Position numbers and translations under genes: made by a program | Shown here: piece by piece, positions 36,601-49,700 of the stretch | Position numbering within the stretch: the first letter of the stretch is position 1 | How the letters are laid out: every line of letters begins with the position of its first letter | Notes under the pieces: generated by a model | Told to the model about the DNA's origin: nothing | Databases searched by the model: none | Seen by the model: the letters and a program-made list of their open reading frames with translations, nothing else | From: Motacilla alba alba | Lineage: Eukaryota > Chordata > Aves > Passeriformes > Motacillidae | NCBI RefSeq assembly: GCF_015832195.1 | Contig: NC_052017.1 | Span: 68,263,801 to 68,327,800 of the forward strand | Direction: 5' to 3' | DNA: 64,000 bases

Positions 36601-39600
36601 TAACATTCAGTCCAGGGACTGGGTGTGCCCTTGGCTCACAAACTTGACCTGCTGGTTGCCAGAAACTGGAAGATATAAAAGAGGAAGGAACCTTCTGTAC
36701 TCACCCTGTTTGTCATAGGTATCCACTACTTGCCACTGCTGAGAGAAGATGGAGCTGGATGGATCTTTGCTATGGCCTAGAACAGCTGCTCTTATACCCT
36801 TATGTCGAAGGAACAGTTCGAGAGACTACATCTAACCTGGAGTCACAAAGGAAAGTGAAACCATGGAGGTACACAACCTGAGAACCAACGTCTCAAGTTC
36901 CAGACAAAGGACCAAAGCCCCAGAACAAACAAAAAAACCTCAGAAGAGACCACAAGGAGACCCTGAATTAACCCTTACCAGTTTAGAAGATTACTGGGTG
37001 TTCTGGTGCTTTAGCACAGGGTTGATGACAGTCCAAAATACCACAATAAACATGACAGTAAGACCTGAAGAGTTCAGAGACAGATGTACCAATATCTCCT
37101 GCAACTGCAAGGGGTTTGGTAGATGCAAAAAGAGACAGACATTGGCTTAGAGAGCAGAGTGTAAGCAGAGAAGAGAGTATCAGCAGTTCCAGGAGTTTTT
37201 CTCTTGGAAGGAGGCACTGATTGAAAAGAAGACCAATGAACTGCCAACCTGAAAGCAAACAGTAGCCATTCCAGACTAGTAATGCTTCGGTGACACAGCT
37301 TTACTGATGACTGTGCCTGTAATGCCAGACAAGGCATATTGGATATTATAATATCTGAAAATATCTTTTGCTTAATGACCCTGAATTTACACCATGTGCA
37401 GTGGAGCACAGGTTTACATATCAGCATCAGGTGTCCATCTGTACTTAACTGGGTCGCATCAGTGGGACGGTCTGTCAGCAGTGGATACTTTCCTCAGGAG
37501 ACACAGCGCTCAGCAGGGGATGATGATAGAAGAACAGGGATTTTTCCAACAGCAGAATTTGAAGTCCTGGCATTGTTACTGCTTCCTGAGCTTGACATGA
37601 TTCACATCCACAAAGGTATTTAACCATTGCTGAGAGCAGCTGCAATCATACTGATACAGGGTGTCTCAGGTGGCCATATACTTGGAGAGAAAACACATTT
37701 TTAACTTTAACTTGCAGAAAGCAGGAAGGAAAGGGGCACTGAGTTTGTTGCTTAACCTAAGAACATCTAGAGGGTTTACACCTACACACTCCAAGAAGCA
37801 CGTTTCTTAGCTGTAAACATGCTCTGTGCTCTGCTTCCCACTCATCTCTTGTTCCCAGCTGTGCTACAAACCACTCCCAGACAGCACAATGAAGTGTCCT
37901 GGACATGCTGAATCACAGACGCACTGAAGCCAGAATTTTTAGGTAACCATGTAGCTTGGAAGCAACTTTGGAGCAACTCTTCTCACACAGATAGCTGCAA
38001 CCAGCTAAAATAGTGAAATCAAGTGGAAACCCTGCAAGAAAAATCAAATACTTAATGCTCCATGAAAACACTCTTGTACCAAGAGTGAGCCAAAAAAGCA
38101 ACAGTGCAAGGGCCTCACAGGGTAACTAAATGTTCTTGGAGAATGTGGTCTTATAACTGTTTGTATTAGTTTTTCATATGTGGTATTTAAGGGCTATTAT
38201 CTCAAATTTTGGCCAAGAAAACAAAACAGAATTGAGATTGTTTTCAATTTTTCAAAAGCAGATCTTAAGACAAATCCTATTAAGGAGAGGCTATTGGGAA
38301 CATTCCATCAAAATAAAGATCTCTGTCCAGCATTTTGCCTGGAGGCAGGCCCTGATTACTGAATACCACACTGTACAGTGAGTATCATGTGATGATGGAG
38401 GGACAGGGAATTATCTCCTGGCATTGACCACAGCTTTTTGTTGCACTTGATTCAAAGATTTCTGCTGATTTTGGGGGGTCAAGCCCTAATGCCTCTCAAC
38501 TAATGGCTGAAAATCTCAATGATGTTCACTGAGTTTCAGTGGGAAGATCAAAAAACCTGACCTCTTTCTCCTCTGAAGAGTTTCCATGGACCCTGCAAGA
38601 GGAGTCCAATGGCTATAATGGTCTGTGGGCCTCCTCCATTGAGGTGTTGTGAAGGCTCTGTTGTGTTTCTCTAGGATTGTATGTACATGGCCTGGAAGCA
38701 GAGGTTAGGCTATTATAACATTATTTTTCCATTTGAGGACACTTTGACGCGTGCCCAGAGAGAGGAATACATGCTTAACTTATCAAGGGAATGCATTTGG
38801 ATATTTTCACTCACACTCAGCAATGGACTATTCTTAGTAACTAATAATATGCATGTGCCTTGCAGCATGCTCTTTGATAGCCTTGTTTCTATTCCTTAGG
38901 GATCTAAGATTTTACAAGGAATCCTGGAGTAAAAGAAAATGTCTTTTTCTTTCTATAACATGGCAGTTTCCTGCAGTGAAAAATAAACAGAGCTGCTGCT
39001 AAAACCATTTTCTTTCTTATAAACTCATTTGAGGTAAAAGTATCAGGTTGACCTGATAAATACCAATCATGTCAAGGCAAAGCAGTACAAATGCAAGGTT
39101 AAAACTGCCCGCTATGACTGTTAAATAAATTATGTATTTTTTAGCCACTTACTGAAATCAGAATTTTCAAGGGCTATTCTTTTCTCTATCTCTATTTTCT
39201 AAATGTTTAAACCAAGCATCCCACAGCAGTTCCAGTATCTGCACATCATTTGCAACCCCTCATGAATTTTAAGGTGGTTTAATTTGCTTTAAAGCCTGAA
39301 GTACATACAAACAAAATTAGCTGCTGGTAGGTTTAGAGACACAGAAGTGGAGTAATTTGGTACATGGTTGCCATGGCAGCTAACCTACATCTAAATTATC
39401 CTACATGCTTCTCGCAGCCATTCTCTGGCATTGTTCCTTCTGTCTGAATTGTTGGTTCCCCCTTTTTTTTTTTTTAAGCCCTGCCTTCTGCAAAGTCCTT
39501 CTTTGTGCCACCTTGGCCTCATCTGCTGGCTCAGCCCTCATATCCTGACACACTCTATAAGCTGCTGATATTACCCATTAATGGAAAGGGGAAGCAAGAG

Positions 39601-41329
39601 GAGTACTAGTACACTCTTCCAGCTACTCTGCCTGTTGAGAGCAGCTTCCTGAAGGCTGATTTTCACTGAAGTAAACCACAGTGGTAATTCCCCTCATTTT
39701 CAGGACTTAAAGCTTGCTGCAAAAATCATTGATTTTGATGAAGCTATTGCAGATTCACAGAGATACAGCAAAAGCCAAATTTCGCCTTAAGACAGTGAAT
39801 TTATCAAACGATTAATGAACTTTGGTCTGAGGCTACATGGCAGCAAATCAAGGTGTTATCTCTTCTATCCAGAGAAAACAGCTTTTGAAATGCTTCGGCA
39901 ATGTTTATTACCAAGTAGAGATAATAAAAGGAAGGGCTTGAGTCCTCCAAGATCTTTCCCTACCATTGATCTCCCTCTCAGCACAGTTAGAAAACAAACC
40001 CAGTGCTATTTATGAATGTTAAAGTTTTGCTATTTATTTCTGATGAAACAGTTCTTTTCTATAAAATTCTTGTTTCAGAGGAAAACCATCTCACTGGCTA
40101 TTTCTGACCAACCATCCTTTTTATCTCCCTTCTTGCCACCTCTGAGAACTAAGTTGTGACGCTGCTTCCCAGGAACCCAGCCCAGGTCTTATCAGTTCCT
40201 GACAGATCACAGATAGCTGACATGCCTTCTGCCTATGGCTGCATGAGACCTTAGGGTTTAGAGAAAGTGAGATCAGAAGATAAGAAGCAGAGAGTATTTA
40301 CTTACTTAACATAGTAAGCTCAACATACAGTCAAAGCAGAAGTTTTATCGAATTTTTAAGAAGGTTCAGTTTCATTATCAGTTTGGTTGGTTGTAGTTTT
40401 CAGGCAATTGCCTAGAAAACGGTCACTGCTGTTGAAGACTTGACATTGCCAGATAATTTGTGTGTGAAGTCAAGAAGTGGGGATTACTCTACTTATGATC
40501 CTCATATCACAAAGAAGTAGGAAAATCCCTGGATTTGTGGGATTACAGGCAATGCTAAAGTGATCTCTTTTCAGGGATACTGACTGAAGACTATGAGATT
40601 CAGACAGAGCTTTTTGCTGGTTTCTGAGATCATTTATTCAGTCCAGTCATCTCAGGATAGCTTGCTTTTTAGAATGAACTTTCAAAATAGTAAGAACCAT
40701 GCAGATACTAAGCCCAAGGAATAAGAGAAGTAACAATGAATCTTGAGAAGTGACAATGAATAAACACGTTATGAGGATTTAGGCTTACAGAAGACCTGCC
40801 CCCATAAATGCATTCTGCGGTATTTTATTAAACAATTGTCTGAAGAACTAAAACAATCACTTTTTGGAATAACTGGGTAAGAGAGGCAGGTCTGGCAACA
40901 GTATCAGGATTCCCCCTTGTAGATCTGTGGAGAGGCAAAGGATATACTATACACAAGGTTTACGAAAGAAGTGGATTTCCTCTCACTGCTTTTCAATTTT
41001 GGTATGTTATATTCTTCCACTCTAATTTTTGTTCTTTCACTGAAGAACACTGCATGCATGCAATAAAAGTTTAATATGGGAAAACAGTACAGGCTGAAGT
41101 AAGCATCCTGAAGAGAGTCACAAAACTTGAAACTAAAACAGAGGATCACCCTTCCCATACAGAAGAATGAGGATGTTTAACACTTCCTATTTAGAAAAAT
41201 GTCAGATACTAAGTTAGATATACTTGTATTACTTGCATCTGTATTGCCTAATATAATAATTTCATATTAACTCCCCATGCACAGTACTTTTCCAGGGCTC
41301 TTTGAAAAAACGTCAGAAATATTGTTATT
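36601..41329. other. AT-rich gene-free interval
   Basis: No coding exon or clear repeat was recognised. The overlapping open frames near 36863-37623 (95-117 codons, both strands) have no recognisable similarity. A short tandem repeat lies at 40725-40760. Confidence 0.5.
40725..40760. repeat. Tandem duplication with 20-bp period
   Basis: GAGAAGTAACAATGAA at 40725-40740 is repeated as GAGAAGTGACAATGAA at 40745-40760. Confidence 0.75.
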
Positions 41330-41395
41330 CAAGTTTTTCAGATAAAGGAACTGAGTTATGGGGAAGTAAACTGACAAACCCAGGCTTCCAGAAAA
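41330..41395 (-). repeat. MIR/CORE-SINE-like remnant
   Basis: CAGATAAAGGAACTGAG, then GGGGAAGTAAACTGACAAAC and CCCAGGCTTCCAG, fits the antisense MIR core (GATGAGGAAACTGAGG, GTTAAGTGACTTGCC). It is ancient and partial, and the call is by eye only. Confidence 0.45.
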
Positions 41396-42949
41396 TTGAC
41401 CACAATGTCTCCCAGTTATCCTGGACCAGCACAACACAGATCCCTGCAGTTATTATGGATATTTTTACTTTTTATCCTTCTTGCCAGAGTCTTTGACAAC
41501 TTTCACTTTGGGGATACAATGTGTTTAGCAGTTATTATGGTAAGCTGTGATTCATACTGTTTGGACCCCATTCATATTTTGTGTGGCATGAGAATAAAGT
41601 AAATTACATCTTGGAGAGCTTTGCCAATGAAATATTAAAGCCGATATCTGAGATAAAGCTCACTGCTGTGCTTTTCAGCAGTAGGGAGGGAGAAGGGGCA
41701 ACACATTAAATCTGATGGCTATTCTTCCTGGCTTTACAGAGACTGCTCTGATGTTTTTGAGGCTGATGATGACACGATACAGCCCCCAAACTCTGTGGAG
41801 CCTCAGGGAAGGAGAAATTCAGAAATGGTTTTCCATCTTTTTATGTACCCAAACTCAACTTCTGCTGGCTTTCAGGCGTGCCATTGGCTTCTGTGGGAAC
41901 AGCATCAGTTCTTGATCAGGCTGGCCCTGATCCCTGTCTCTGTGTGCACTGGTCTGACCCCACAGGGAATGGGTTTGTGATTCTTCAGCTTTCTACAGGG
42001 CTCATTCTCTGAATTAGTTTGGTCTTGGGTCAGACAGGTGTCAAAGGTTGCCTAAGGAAAGGGGAACAGAGGTGCTGTCAAGGGCAGCATGAGAATGCCA
42101 ATGTTTGATTGCAACTGGAGGTTGTGAAATTGTTCCCTTGGAGTTTGCTTGTATTGGCAACCACTGACACTAGGTAAGACTCCCCTATCACTAATCTATC
42201 CATTAGAGTTCATCAATCCCTTATTTCATACCTGGCCTGGCAGCCTATTGGCTTTACCATGTTCTCCATCTTTCACCCTTTCACTGGACTGTGCTGGACT
42301 GCAGACACCCCTGACCTGCCCAGTCCTACCAAGGTGTGCCCAAAAACATGACATCTTCACTTTTTACAAACATCTACCACTGACACAGGTATAAATGTAC
42401 AGGGAATCTGATGACGGCCACACAGCAGCATCCTCCTTTGTCTTACACTTGAGCCACTAAGGATTTCAGGTTTTTTAGGTAGTGTTACTGCACTGGTTAA
42501 TTGGGAGAGACCTTATCCAGTAGTATCCTGTCCCTGCATATTTGAACCCTGTGTATCCCCTATCAAATTAATTCTTGGGATAAAATTTCCACCAGACCCC
42601 CATCACCACACCTCGAAAAAACACATCCCCATGGGTAGGGGGATGTGACTCTATCATGTCACGCTTAGCTGTGCGTTAGGGAGCAAAGCATGAGGGTGGA
42701 AGTAGTGAGCATGGCTTTGAAGCCACGCCTGCCACGGCTCAGCAAAAAGCGTCTTTCCCTGCTCGAGGAAGATGGTTGGAGCAGGCAGCCTCCAGAGGTG
42801 TCTCCCCATCTCAGTCACTATGATCTTGCGATGTTTGCTTCAAATTATTTACTCTCTCTTGTGTGTCCATCTGTTTGAGTTAAGAACACGAATGTCCTTT
42901 GTCTACCTGCGATCCCATCTTGCCCGCAGCGTGGTTGGGATGACAGAGC
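41396..42949. other. Flank upstream of the DUSP22 CpG island
   Basis: No exon with recognisable similarity was seen. G+C climbs toward 42950, where the island begins. Confidence 0.5.
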
Positions 42950-43395
42950 AGGAGCCACCGTAGGTGCCCTTACAGGGCACAGGCGGCCGGGCGAGGCTCA
43001 GCTTCACGGGTGGGCAGCGGCACACCGGAGCGGCACGGGCTGGGAGCGGGCAGCTGCGGCAGCAGCCCCCGGTGCCCAAGGCCTGGTGCCTCCTGCCAGA
43101 GTCCTTTCATAGCCGGAACCAAACGGGTTTCGGGATGGCAGAGGCTGGCGGGCAGCACCTGCCCGCTCCCGCACCGCATGCCGCAGCCCTGCCCTTCCTG
43201 GGCGCACTGGCGGCGGGCGATCCGCGCCGAGGAGCGACCGCAGCCAGAGCCGCCGCGGCCAGCGCTTATTCATCCTCCCCGGAACGCCCGCCGGGCGCCG
43301 CCGGCCGCGGCAGGTGGGGCAGGTCTGCGGCGCGGGGGTCGCTGGGACGCGTAGTTCCTTGGGGCGGGCGGCGGCGGCGCGGCGCGGCGGCGCGG

Positions 43396-43409
43396 ACTAC
43401 AAGCCCCAG
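43396..43409 (+). promoter_or_regulatory. ACTACA-type promoter element (ZNF143/THAP11-like)
   Basis: ACTACAAGCCCCAG matches the ACTACAAnTCCCAG half of the element bound by ZNF143/THAP11 in CpG-island promoters, with one mismatch. It lies about 350 bases before the DUSP22 start codon. A partial inverted match (GTAGTTCC) is at 43351-43358. Confidence 0.45.
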
Positions 43410-43749
43410 GGCGGCCCGCGGGGGCCGCACCGCGCGTGGGGCGGTGGCGGCGGCGGCGGCGGGAGGTGGTTCCTGGCAGCGCGGCCCCGCGGCTCTCGCC
43501 GCTCCCGGGGGCGGCCGAGCGGAAACCCGCCCCCAGCCGCCCGGCATCCAGGAGGGCGACGGCCGCGGCCAGGGCGAGAGGGATGAGCCTCGCCCTGTCC
43601 GACAGCGGCGAGCAGCGGCCGCCCTTAATTAGCAATTAGCCCGTCCCCAGTCCCCCCTCGGCAAGCACTATCCCATGAACGCCGACCCGCCGCTGGCAGC
43701 AGCGGCCGACGGCTTCTCCCGCGGTGCTGGCGTGCGGGTCGCTTAAGCC

Positions 43750-43770
43750 ATGGGGAATGGGATGAACAAG
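43750..43770 (+). CDS. DUSP22: DUSP22 coding exon 1 (MGNGMNK)
   Basis: Seven codons are followed by donor gtaacc inside the CpG island. The sequence is identical to human and carries the N-terminal myristoylation motif. Confidence 0.93.
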
Positions 43771-46700
43771 GTAACCCCGCTCGTCGATGTCGCCGTGCGC
43801 GAGTGCATGTGCGCGGGCCAGCGCAGCGGAGCCGGGGGCGGCTGTCCCTCCCGCCTCGGGGCGGGCGGGGTGCCGCGGCGCCCCCGCCTTTGTCTCGCCC
43901 CTGCGCCGCGGGCACCCGGTCCAGGAACAAAGGGCAGGGCGAGAGGGCTTTTCCCTTCGGTTTTGGGGGTCCCCCGCCTCGGGGTGAGGGCGGAGGGATG
44001 GAGACCGCGGCCGCGCCGCTCCCTCGGGGCGCGCCGTCCTCTCCTCCCCAGGCGCAGGGCGGGCGAGCGAGAGGGGGGCCCTGGTTTCGGTGATGTGCCT
44101 GGGCTTCCCCTTCCCGGGCGAAGGGAGTTCCCGGCGGTCGGCGAGGGCCGCCGTGTCCCCGGCGCCGGGCTTCAGTGCCCTCTCTGTGTCCCCCAGCCCC
44201 GGGGGCTGCCGTGGAGCGGAGCCGGCACTCCCTGACGCGCGGCAGGAGCCGGGGCGTGCGGTGTCAGCGAGCGCGGCACCGAATCGGGTCACTTGGGCAC
44301 AGCGCGCTCCGCTCCCGAGGCGCGGAGCAGCCGCTGGACACCGGCTGTCGCTGGAAGGCTGGGCCCGCCCGGTGCCGGTGGGACAGGAAAGCGCTCGGCC
44401 CCTGTGGAGATCGCAGCGAGGAAGAGGAAGGAAGATGGATCTGTTTTGCAAAGGGTGTTGGCCTTTTGGCAGTAGGGGGCTTATTGTACGCCCCGATTCC
44501 CCTGGCATGTCATGGTGGTTACCTAGGGGCCACTGTGATTTTTCTCAGTATCTCCACCTCTGTTTGAAACCCAGGTTTGAAAGTGTGGTGGTAACTAGCC
44601 TTTTATATATAGCTTACTATCAGGAACAGAAGTTGAGTCATCTCCTCTGTCTTACATCCTGCTTTGAGTGCTTTCGGAGTAGCATTGCTGTGTGGCCTCT
44701 GACAAAGCAGAGGAGAACAGCTAGAAATAGCTCCTCACATTTTGTCCCAGTCTAACATCCTTGCCCCTGGAAGTCAGATTGATGAACATCCAGAGTGCTT
44801 ACTGTGCCACCTGGAAGGGGAAGCTTTTCCATCCTATGGGACATTGAAATAGAAAACCTTCGGCAGGGAAAAGATCTGGCTGCTGAGGAATCGAGTTAGT
44901 GTGTAGGAGGTAGAACCTCCCTTGGTCCTTTTCTCACTTTTTACTTTCAAAGTCTGGGAATAATGCTGTGATATTAGCCACTCATTGATGTTAGCCTTCT
45001 AGGAATGGCCAGTTAGGAAGAAATACAGCTAGAGAAACTCCTTTGAGGGTTCTGGTATATGTGTAGTATTTTTCTTGGAATGCTTGAAATTATCAGAGTA
45101 ATTAGAGGGATGCAATATGGGGTGCTTAAGTTGCTGTCTGGGGAGAAAAAAAAAACAAACCAAAAGGACAACTCTCAGCCCTTTGAAGCTGTATTACATT
45201 TTATTGTGGTACTGTGTGGGTAGGAATTGGCAATCTGTGACTGGCCAGTTTGGTCATTTTAATTCTGTTAAATGTTGCCCTGACATGTACCACCTGGTGC
45301 TTTCAGGACAAGCATAACACTACTTGAATTTTTCTCTCCTTTCTTATAGCTGTATCCAAGAGGTTGATCTGTTCAGCAGTTTGGGAAGGGCTGGCTCCTT
45401 TAAGGAGGCTACAGTCATGTTGGGTACTGGCCATCAGGGTTTATATTTGTAGGGGTCCCACATGTTGGTCTGGAACTTGCCACCTTCTGATTGCAGCCCT
45501 GGATCATCTCTTCCTCCTGATCTCGTGAGTCGGTGAAGCTGGAGGGGCAAGGGAAAGCATGGAGCCATGAGCACAGATGGCGGTGGTATTTGCTTGACTC
45601 AGTGGAGTCAGTCAATACAAATTGCCTTAGTTTCCTACTGAAGTGTGTTTCTTGTGGTAGAGCTGTATACGGATGGTAGGAAAAAATAACCAGCTTATTT
45701 GATGATGGATTATTTCATTTTAAGAGTCCCTTTGTATATCTGCCAAGGGAAGAGGATTAATGATGGCCTGGAAAGGGTGTGGTAAGAAAGAGCTCCAGGG
45801 ACTGCTGCAGCCTCTGGATGCTGATCCTTTCTCAATGGCATGGTCCCCTCTTTATTTTTCTGTCCCATTATACTGATGTATTTCATAGCAAATAGCAATT
45901 GCACGTGACTTTATGTGGCCATTAGAGTGATAAGGGCTGGAGGCCTGGCATTCTTTTTAGGTGAGGTTTGTCTTTGCTAATTTTCTGTGTAAAATTAGCC
46001 TGGCCTAGTTTTTTTTTCTAATGCCCATCCAAGCCTTCTGACATTTCCTGAATTAAACTGAAAGCATTTGTTCATAGATACCTTTTTTATTCTGTTCGGA
46101 GAAGGAGAATCAGGTTGTGAATGTGCATTGACCTGCCTAGTATTAATTTTCAGTACTTCAGTGTTTTTTCTTGTATTTTTAAGATGTATATTTTACAGAA
46201 TGAGTAATGGAGTCTGACTTAGGAAATTGTCTCAGCAGTCTGATTTGTGTTCATGGTTAATGTCTAACTTTGACTTGTATTCAAAGTTCAAGTTGAAGTC
46301 TGTGGTTGAAATGTAGAAAGATGTTTTCCAGGAGCTGAAGTCTAGCGGCTGAGATGGTGACAAGATTTGACTATCTGTGAACAGGATCTTGGTGAAGAGC
46401 TCTTCCTGGGGTTTAGTTGTTTAGTGCTGTTAAAGTTAACTGACAATTATTCATGTAAACTCTTCAGAAGATTCGAGCATTATCTCTACAAAAAGAGCAG
46501 ATAAGCCCTGTTTGTTGTAGGAGCGGATTAATAAGAAATTTAACCCAATGTGGCTAGTTACAGCTGAGGTCGCTAATTTTATGGAAGTCAGAGAAGCTGT
46601 GCCAGTTCATGTGAGCAGCAAATGCCCCTTGCTGATGTGTGCCAGTCTCGTGTACTACTGGACAAAGGTAGGCTTGTCTTCTCCTTTTGCAGTGCCCCGA

Positions 46701-49700
46701 CATCTCTAAGAAAGCCCCATGGACTTCTCCAGAGCGCCCATCAGTACTAACACAACCAGAAGCAGTGTTAGGCAAGGAGTTAGATGCTTTATTATAAGCA
46801 TTTGTTGGTAGAGGAAACAGCAGCAAAGTAGCCCTTTAAGCCATTTTCCAGAGAGGCGTGTTGTCAGAGAGGACTGACAGAAGCATTAGCAACTACTGTC
46901 TGTTCCAGGGCTCGGTCTTTGTGCAATGTGGAGAACGTGAGCTGCTCTCATGTGCGGTACAAACTAGGGCAGACGTTGGTGTCCTTGTCCCTTGGTTGTG
47001 TATTCTTCTACATCGGTTACTTGGTCTGTGGTCATTTTCTGAATGTTTCGGATCATATAAAGAGGCTACTGTTTTTATTCATATAGCAGTGGTTGAGGAG
47101 TTCACAAAAACAACCACGTTATTTTTCTACTCTTCTGACTCCCACCCCTTCTCTCTCACACGCCCCTAGCTGCCATCAGCCTTCATTTTGCACAGCGCGG
47201 AGTTGCAGTTACTGAAGGCAGTGTGAGATGACACAGCTGAAAGTTCCCAGCCATAGTTGAGTGCTGAAGTATTAGTCAGCATGACATGAAGATTCACTTC
47301 TTTTCAGGTAGCTTTCACCCATAGTAATGTTTCTTGCTTCCAGAATGACTAGTACAACAGGGATAACATCTGTCCTTGGTTGCACGGTGTCCTAATTACC
47401 TGTCTATCATACAGCATTGCTTCCTGATGCACAAGTGCAGACTTCTGGATTTTTCCTCCTTTGCCAACAAGAAACCTCGTTCCTGCAACCCCCCCAGTGT
47501 TTCTCACTATCTTGATTTCTAATGTCAAAGTTTAATGACTGTGAATTGAAATTAGGCTTTTATTCTCTCTTGAGAATGCACATTTGATGCAGAAATAATC
47601 TCTAGGAGTATAAAATGCTATAGTCTTCAGTGGGAGTGGTGTGATGGAAGATTTGTGCTGCAGATAGGAAATACCAGACAGCTATTTACCAGAAAGCTTT
47701 TTTTCGGTTTTTTTTTATACTGAAGTTGAGGGTGCTCACTGGAATGATCTTGTTAGTGAAATTCATTCATAACTTGAGTCCCTTTTGCTTTAGAACATGA
47801 TTTTGTCTGCAGAATTTATCCTCTTTGGCAGTGACTCTTGAGTACTGTCCTCTCTGGAACAGCTACTGGCTTCTTTTTCCTAACCTAGGATGCAGCATTA
47901 GAGCTGCACTCCTGGCAGTGTCATAGAGAGTGCTTGAAATACTGAATTGTCCCTTGAAACCATGAGTCTTGTCCCCGTGGACGGAGCCAGCAGGATGTTG
48001 TAAAGCTTCTTTACCCTACACGAAACTCTGGCTCTGGAAACTGCCCTGGGCATTTTTGCTGTCTTTGTAAGAATGTTGAATTTGTACAAATGAAGAGGGA
48101 AGGGAAAGGGAGAAAGCTGTCTGAGCTTGTCTTTGCAAAATGTACAGGTGCCTGGTTGTACAAGACTAAAGAACTGTTTTCTTGATGAACCAGTGCTGTC
48201 AATCAGCCCTTAATTTTCAAGCAAGGGTCTACAAGCAGTAAGGTACAGCAAGGGTCCTGGAGAAGCTGTCTTTTTTATTGGAGGGGGAGTTGAGCCCTGT
48301 GTTCCGAGCTGGTGTGACACAGCAGGCAGAGTGATTGCCCAGCAAAGCCTAAAGGGAGGAATGTTAGCACAAACCAAAGCTGCAAGGAGTGCAGGAGATG
48401 CTGCAGCCTTACTGTTTCCCGCAAGGCTTGATAAATAACAGCGAACATGATGCTTTGACCAGATGAAAGCCGTGAAGTTAGGGCAGGTCAGAAGCTGTTT
48501 TACAGGCTCTTCTGCTGGCCCTGCTAACCTGTGTATGGTGAGCTGGGTCACCTTTCAGCAGGAAGGCTGCAGTGAAACCGAGTCTGTGGCAATGATCCCT
48601 GATGAAAAGTCCTTCATGACTTTCCTAAATGGGTGGAGTTTTCCCTTTAAATAGCTGTGCCTGAGAGGCTGTTGCTGCTGTTGTGGTGTCACTGGGGTGT
48701 CGCTAAGTCAGTGCTGATATATCTGTACTGGTGGTGTGCTATGCATGGACTGAAGAAAAATGGATCGTATGGTTTCACTGCCACAGTTCTGATCTCCTCA
48801 AAGGATGTGGGTGTGGGTCAGGGACTTCAGGTGGCAGAGAACAAAAATCTTGGCCAGTTGTTCGGTGTGCCTGGCAATTTTTTGCTGTCTGTACTGCTGT
48901 TCCCAAGTTTGGGAGGGTTATGAGAGAGTAGGAGGGGTAGCACTACAGTGTCACCTGCCTCTGTGTCTGTGCATGCACGTGCCCTTAAGCACATGCTGGT
49001 CCTTGGGCAGACCTTGAAACTCCTTGATACTCCCCAAGTACCTAGTACCTGGTGCTTGTTATGGAAAGAGGCTGAAGTGAAGTTAAAGAACGTCCTGTAA
49101 CTGACACCTATGCAGGCATCCGAGAGTGTGGGGTGAAGGGGTAGATCTGGGAGAGAAACATGCATTTCTCAGACTTTCAGCAGTTCCCTTGCTATGTGAG
49201 CACACAGGTCACTTTTTGCAGTGATTTCCTTTAAGAGCTCCACAGTGCTGTAGCCCTGACCTGCATGGCTTTGCACTTCAAAAGCCTCAAAGGATGTCAT
49301 TTTGCAGGGCTTTGTCCAGCTTCCTTAGCAACTTTAGGCAAATCACCTTTGCTGTGTGAAGTTTCATCATTAGTTCCATGAGGGTAGCTGTTACCCTGCT
49401 GCGGGGGGCAGGGGAGGGCTGTGTTGTGAGGCTGCTTTGTAATTTGTAAACTACATTTGCTGTCCTTGGAGAGCCTCCATTAAGTGAAAGAATCCTCACG
49501 ATTAATAACCCCCATCTGCCAAGGAATGCTGTCAAAGCTCAGCATGCCTAGAGCTATCTGGTTTGAGAAGGTTGCAAAAGTTGTCAGCATGTTTTAGATT
49601 GCATTTCACAATAGTCTGCTAAAGTAGTATGTTCCATCCTGTATGCAAATTGAACTTTGTCAAATTGTCTTACCACAAGATATCTATATTTGATACTATA

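Larger units (their letters stand above)
42950..44430 (+). promoter_or_regulatory. DUSP22: CpG island promoter of DUSP22
   Basis: About 1.5 kb of very GC-rich, CpG-dense sequence surrounds the DUSP22 start codon at 43750. It has GC boxes (for example GGGGCGGG at 43361-43368 and another cluster near 43857-43870), GGC-rich tracts near 43370-43395 and 43440-43465, and no TATA box. The transcription start cannot be fixed; the 5' UTR probably lies within about 43400-43749. Long open frames on both strands (up to 222 codons plus, 290 minus) follow from the scarcity of A and T and are not genes. Confidence 0.85.

Noticed and set aside
42964..44755. Long open frames of 222 and 221 codons on plus and 290 codons on minus
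   Set aside because: They lie in the CpG island, where stop codons are rare. The translations are low-complexity Arg/Ala/Gly/Pro, overlap on both strands, and cover the real DUSP22 exon 1 in its own splice context.
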